Made by a program: the position numbers and the translations under genes. Of a stretch of DNA of 64,000 nucleotides, positions 62,756 to 64,000 are shown piece by piece. Positions within the stretch are counted from its first letter, which is position 1. Every line of letters begins with the position of its first letter. The stretch spans positions 172,864-236,863 of the forward strand of contig NZ_MNAN01000018.1 of the NCBI RefSeq assembly GCF_001854475.1, given 5' to 3'. Source of the stretch: Pseudoalteromonas byunsanensis. Its GTDB lineage: Bacteria > Pseudomonadota > Gammaproteobacteria > Enterobacterales > Alteromonadaceae. A model generated the notes under the pieces. It made no database searches. It was not told the DNA's origin and saw only the letters and a list, made by a program, of their open reading frames with translations.

Positions 62756-63328
62756 TTAATTAAATTTGTTTTTATAAATGTCTAACAGTACCGAGTTAGT
62801 CGAGCTGCTAAGTTCATCAGCTTCTGAATCGTCGACTGTCTCTTGCTCAGGTTCTTCGCTGATCATGTATAGTAGTTTAGTCATGTTCTCATTCAATGCA
62901 TGATTTTCATTGTTGAGCAATATGCCTTCTTTTAGCATCTGTTTTGCGTGATCAATCTCATTATTACATACATGTATTAGAGCATTAGCAAACAGGCTCA
63001 GATAAACTTGTTCTGTTAGCTCCAGCAGTGAACTGATAAACCTATTAAAAGTGTCTACGTCGGAGTTTAGAGTTGCTAAAAAGCACAGTTGAAAACGTGC
63101 AATATGGTAATCTGGTTTGAGCTCAAGACAACGGGTAAAAGCATCTTTTGCTTGTTCATATGTCCCTTTTTCAGCCTGATAAGAACCATCCAGAAAATGT
63201 AACTCATAGCTTTGTGGATATTGTGCTATTAAGTTGGCTATCTTTTCATGCTGCTCGTTATTTATTATTTCCTGAAAGTCATCAACCAATTGTTTTAAAT
63301 CTGATAAATGCGTTTGTTGAGATGACAT
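62756..63328 (-). CDS. TPR-repeat protein at the right edge of the cluster
   Basis: This 190-residue cytoplasmic protein is built of TPR-like helices, with LHFLDGSYQAEKGTYEQAKDAFTRCLELKPDYHIA as the clearest unit, and ends in an acidic Ser/Glu-rich tail (residues about 158-180). The layout resembles small TPR chaperones of type III secretion (SycD/LcrH type), but I cannot show that relation. It converges on fliP and is divergent from the YD-type gene, which makes it a candidate chaperone of that product. Confidence 0.7.
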   Translation of the reverse strand: MSSQQTHLSDLKQLVDDFQEIINNEQHEKIANLIAQYPQSYELHFLDGSYQAEKGTYEQAKDAFTRCLELKPDYHIARFQLCFLATLNSDVDTFNRFISSLLELTEQVYLSLFANALIHVCNNEIDHAKQMLKEGILLNNENHALNENMTKLLYMISEEPEQETVDDSEADELSSSTNSVLLDIYKNKFN

Positions 63329-63551
63329 AGTTTTGCTCTGTTTCCATTTTTGATAAAGGTATAATAATAAAGTTTAACGACTTTGGATATGTCCGTCCCG
63401 ATTTATTTTCCGATGAACGCTATCTTATTTGCTCTGAAAATTGGCAGTGCTTTTTTGTTATCTAAAAAAATATTATTTTTTGTTAAAGATTTTAGAAAAA
63501 TGCTGGAAGAGGTACATAGAAACACTTTTTAGCAAATAAATTGGATAAATT

Positions 63552-64000
63552 ATGGGCGCTATCATTTCAGGCGAAGGACTCGGTCTTTTTAACACCTCTT
63601 CATCATTTTCAGGCCAACAGGGGCGTGCGGCTCTTGGGCAGGCATCAGAAAACATCTTTGTTAATGCAGCGACAGGTAACTTGGTGTTGCAACATCAAGA
63701 TGAGCAGGTAAAAGGGCTGGGACTGGGACTTGGGGTGATAAGAACCTACAACAGCTTGGGCCATTTTGATGGTGATAACGATGACCAATGGCGGCTCGGG
63801 TTTTTAAAATCGATTACCCTTGAAGGGGCACGTAACCAAGCAGGCAGCACAGTGACGCGCGTGACGGCAGATGGCTTTGCGCAGCGCTTTAACTATAATG
63901 CAGCTAAAGGTGAGTATGTCAGCACCCAAGGCAGTGGTGCGCACGATACCTTAAAGTTCAATGCCGATGGCAGTGCACTATTAGACATTGACGGTCAAAA
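63552..64000 (+). CDS. YD/Rhs-repeat family protein (N-terminal part)
   Basis: This open frame starts at ATG 63552 and runs out of the window after about 149 residues. It begins MGAIISGEGLGLFNTSSSFSG and carries ENIFVNAATGNLVLQHQDE, VIRTYNSLGHFDGDNDDQWRLGF and the glycine-rich segments typical of the N-terminal portion of large RHS/YD-repeat proteins of Alteromonadales and Vibrionales. Such proteins often end in a toxin domain; that end is outside the window. No signal peptide is visible. Whether the neighbouring export system handles it is unknown. Confidence 0.8.
   Translation, partial: MGAIISGEGLGLFNTSSSFSGQQGRAALGQASENIFVNAATGNLVLQHQDEQVKGLGLGLGVIRTYNSLGHFDGDNDDQWRLGFLKSITLEGARNQAGSTVTRVTADGFAQRFNYNAAKGEYVSTQGSGAHDTLKFNADGSALLDIDGQ

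Noticed and set aside
41661..63328. Reading the locus as a classical virulence injectisome (SPI/Ysc type)
   Set aside because: Rod, P-ring, L-ring, FlgA, hook and hook-cap genes are flagellar; no secretin, needle or translocator gene is present.
63371..63410. FliA-type promoter before the YD gene (TAAAGTTT)
   Set aside because: The -35-like element is present, but no GCCGATAA-like -10 element lies at the required distance.

Overview
The window looks like a chromosome segment of a marine gammaproteobacterium of the Alteromonadales, most like Pseudoalteromonas. This rests on moderate-to-low GC by eye, the Mfd-CsiV pairing, the SeqA/Pgm and Fur/FldA/YbfE/YbfF blocks, and LiuR-type control of branched-chain amino acid catabolism. 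It is an inference from gene content; no search was run. I saw no rRNA, tRNA, CRISPR array or insertion sequence.

Layout. Positions 1-10.1 kb hold branched-chain amino acid catabolism. On the minus strand is the liuR-liuA-liuB operon (leucine). On the plus strand is a seven-gene valine/isoleucine operon: thiolase, mmsA, acyl-CoA dehydrogenase, enoyl-CoA hydratase, 3-hydroxyisobutyryl-CoA hydrolase, mmsB and an SDR. It ends in a clear terminator. The committed step, the branched-chain 2-oxoacid dehydrogenase (bkdA1-bkdA2-bkdB), lies apart at 37.4-41.2 kb. The same palindrome, CTTTACGTTAACGTAAAG or a close variant, precedes all three units and is the likely LiuR operator. Positions 10.2-16.7 kb are mixed: a P-loop kinase-like protein, YjdM, a monooxygenase-fold protein, a secreted subtilase with a calcium-type tail, MntP, a rhodanese and three small lipoproteins. 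Positions 15.9-22.8 kb carry csiV-mfd, aguB-aguA (agmatine to putrescine) and a PilZ protein. Positions 23-31 kb carry a GNAT protein, a PixA/AidA protein, an RND efflux pair and an ABC exporter. Positions 31.2-37.1 kb are conserved core: fur, fldA, ybfE, a DUF2788 protein, ybfF, seqA, pgm and astE.

The most interesting region is 41.6-64 kb. A FliA-like sigma factor, a small protein in the position of FlgM, an HEIGHH zincin and a TPR protein lead into a tightly packed run of about 18 kb: fliQ, fliR, flhB, flhA, flgF, flgG, flgA, flgH, flgI, flgB, flgC, fliE, fliF, a 120-residue FliG-like gene, fliH, fliI, fliJ, a fliK-position gene, flgD, flgE, fliM, fliN, fliO and fliP. The export gate, ATPase, rod, P and L rings, hook and hook cap are all present. 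Within the window there is no flagellin, filament cap, hook-filament junction protein (FlgK/FlgL), FlgJ muramidase, FlhF/FlhG, stator (MotA/MotB) or chemotaxis gene. The FliG-like protein is too short to hold the torque domain, and FliM lacks the N-terminal CheY-binding motif. The reading frames are intact and the junctions tight, so this does not look like a decaying relic. I propose a flagellum-derived hook-basal-body machine that neither rotates nor carries a filament, that is, a secretion apparatus. The zincin, the two flanking TPR proteins and the YD/Rhs-type protein that begins at 63.55 kb are candidate cargo or chaperones. That functional reading is a hypothesis. Missing parts could be encoded elsewhere or to the right of the window.
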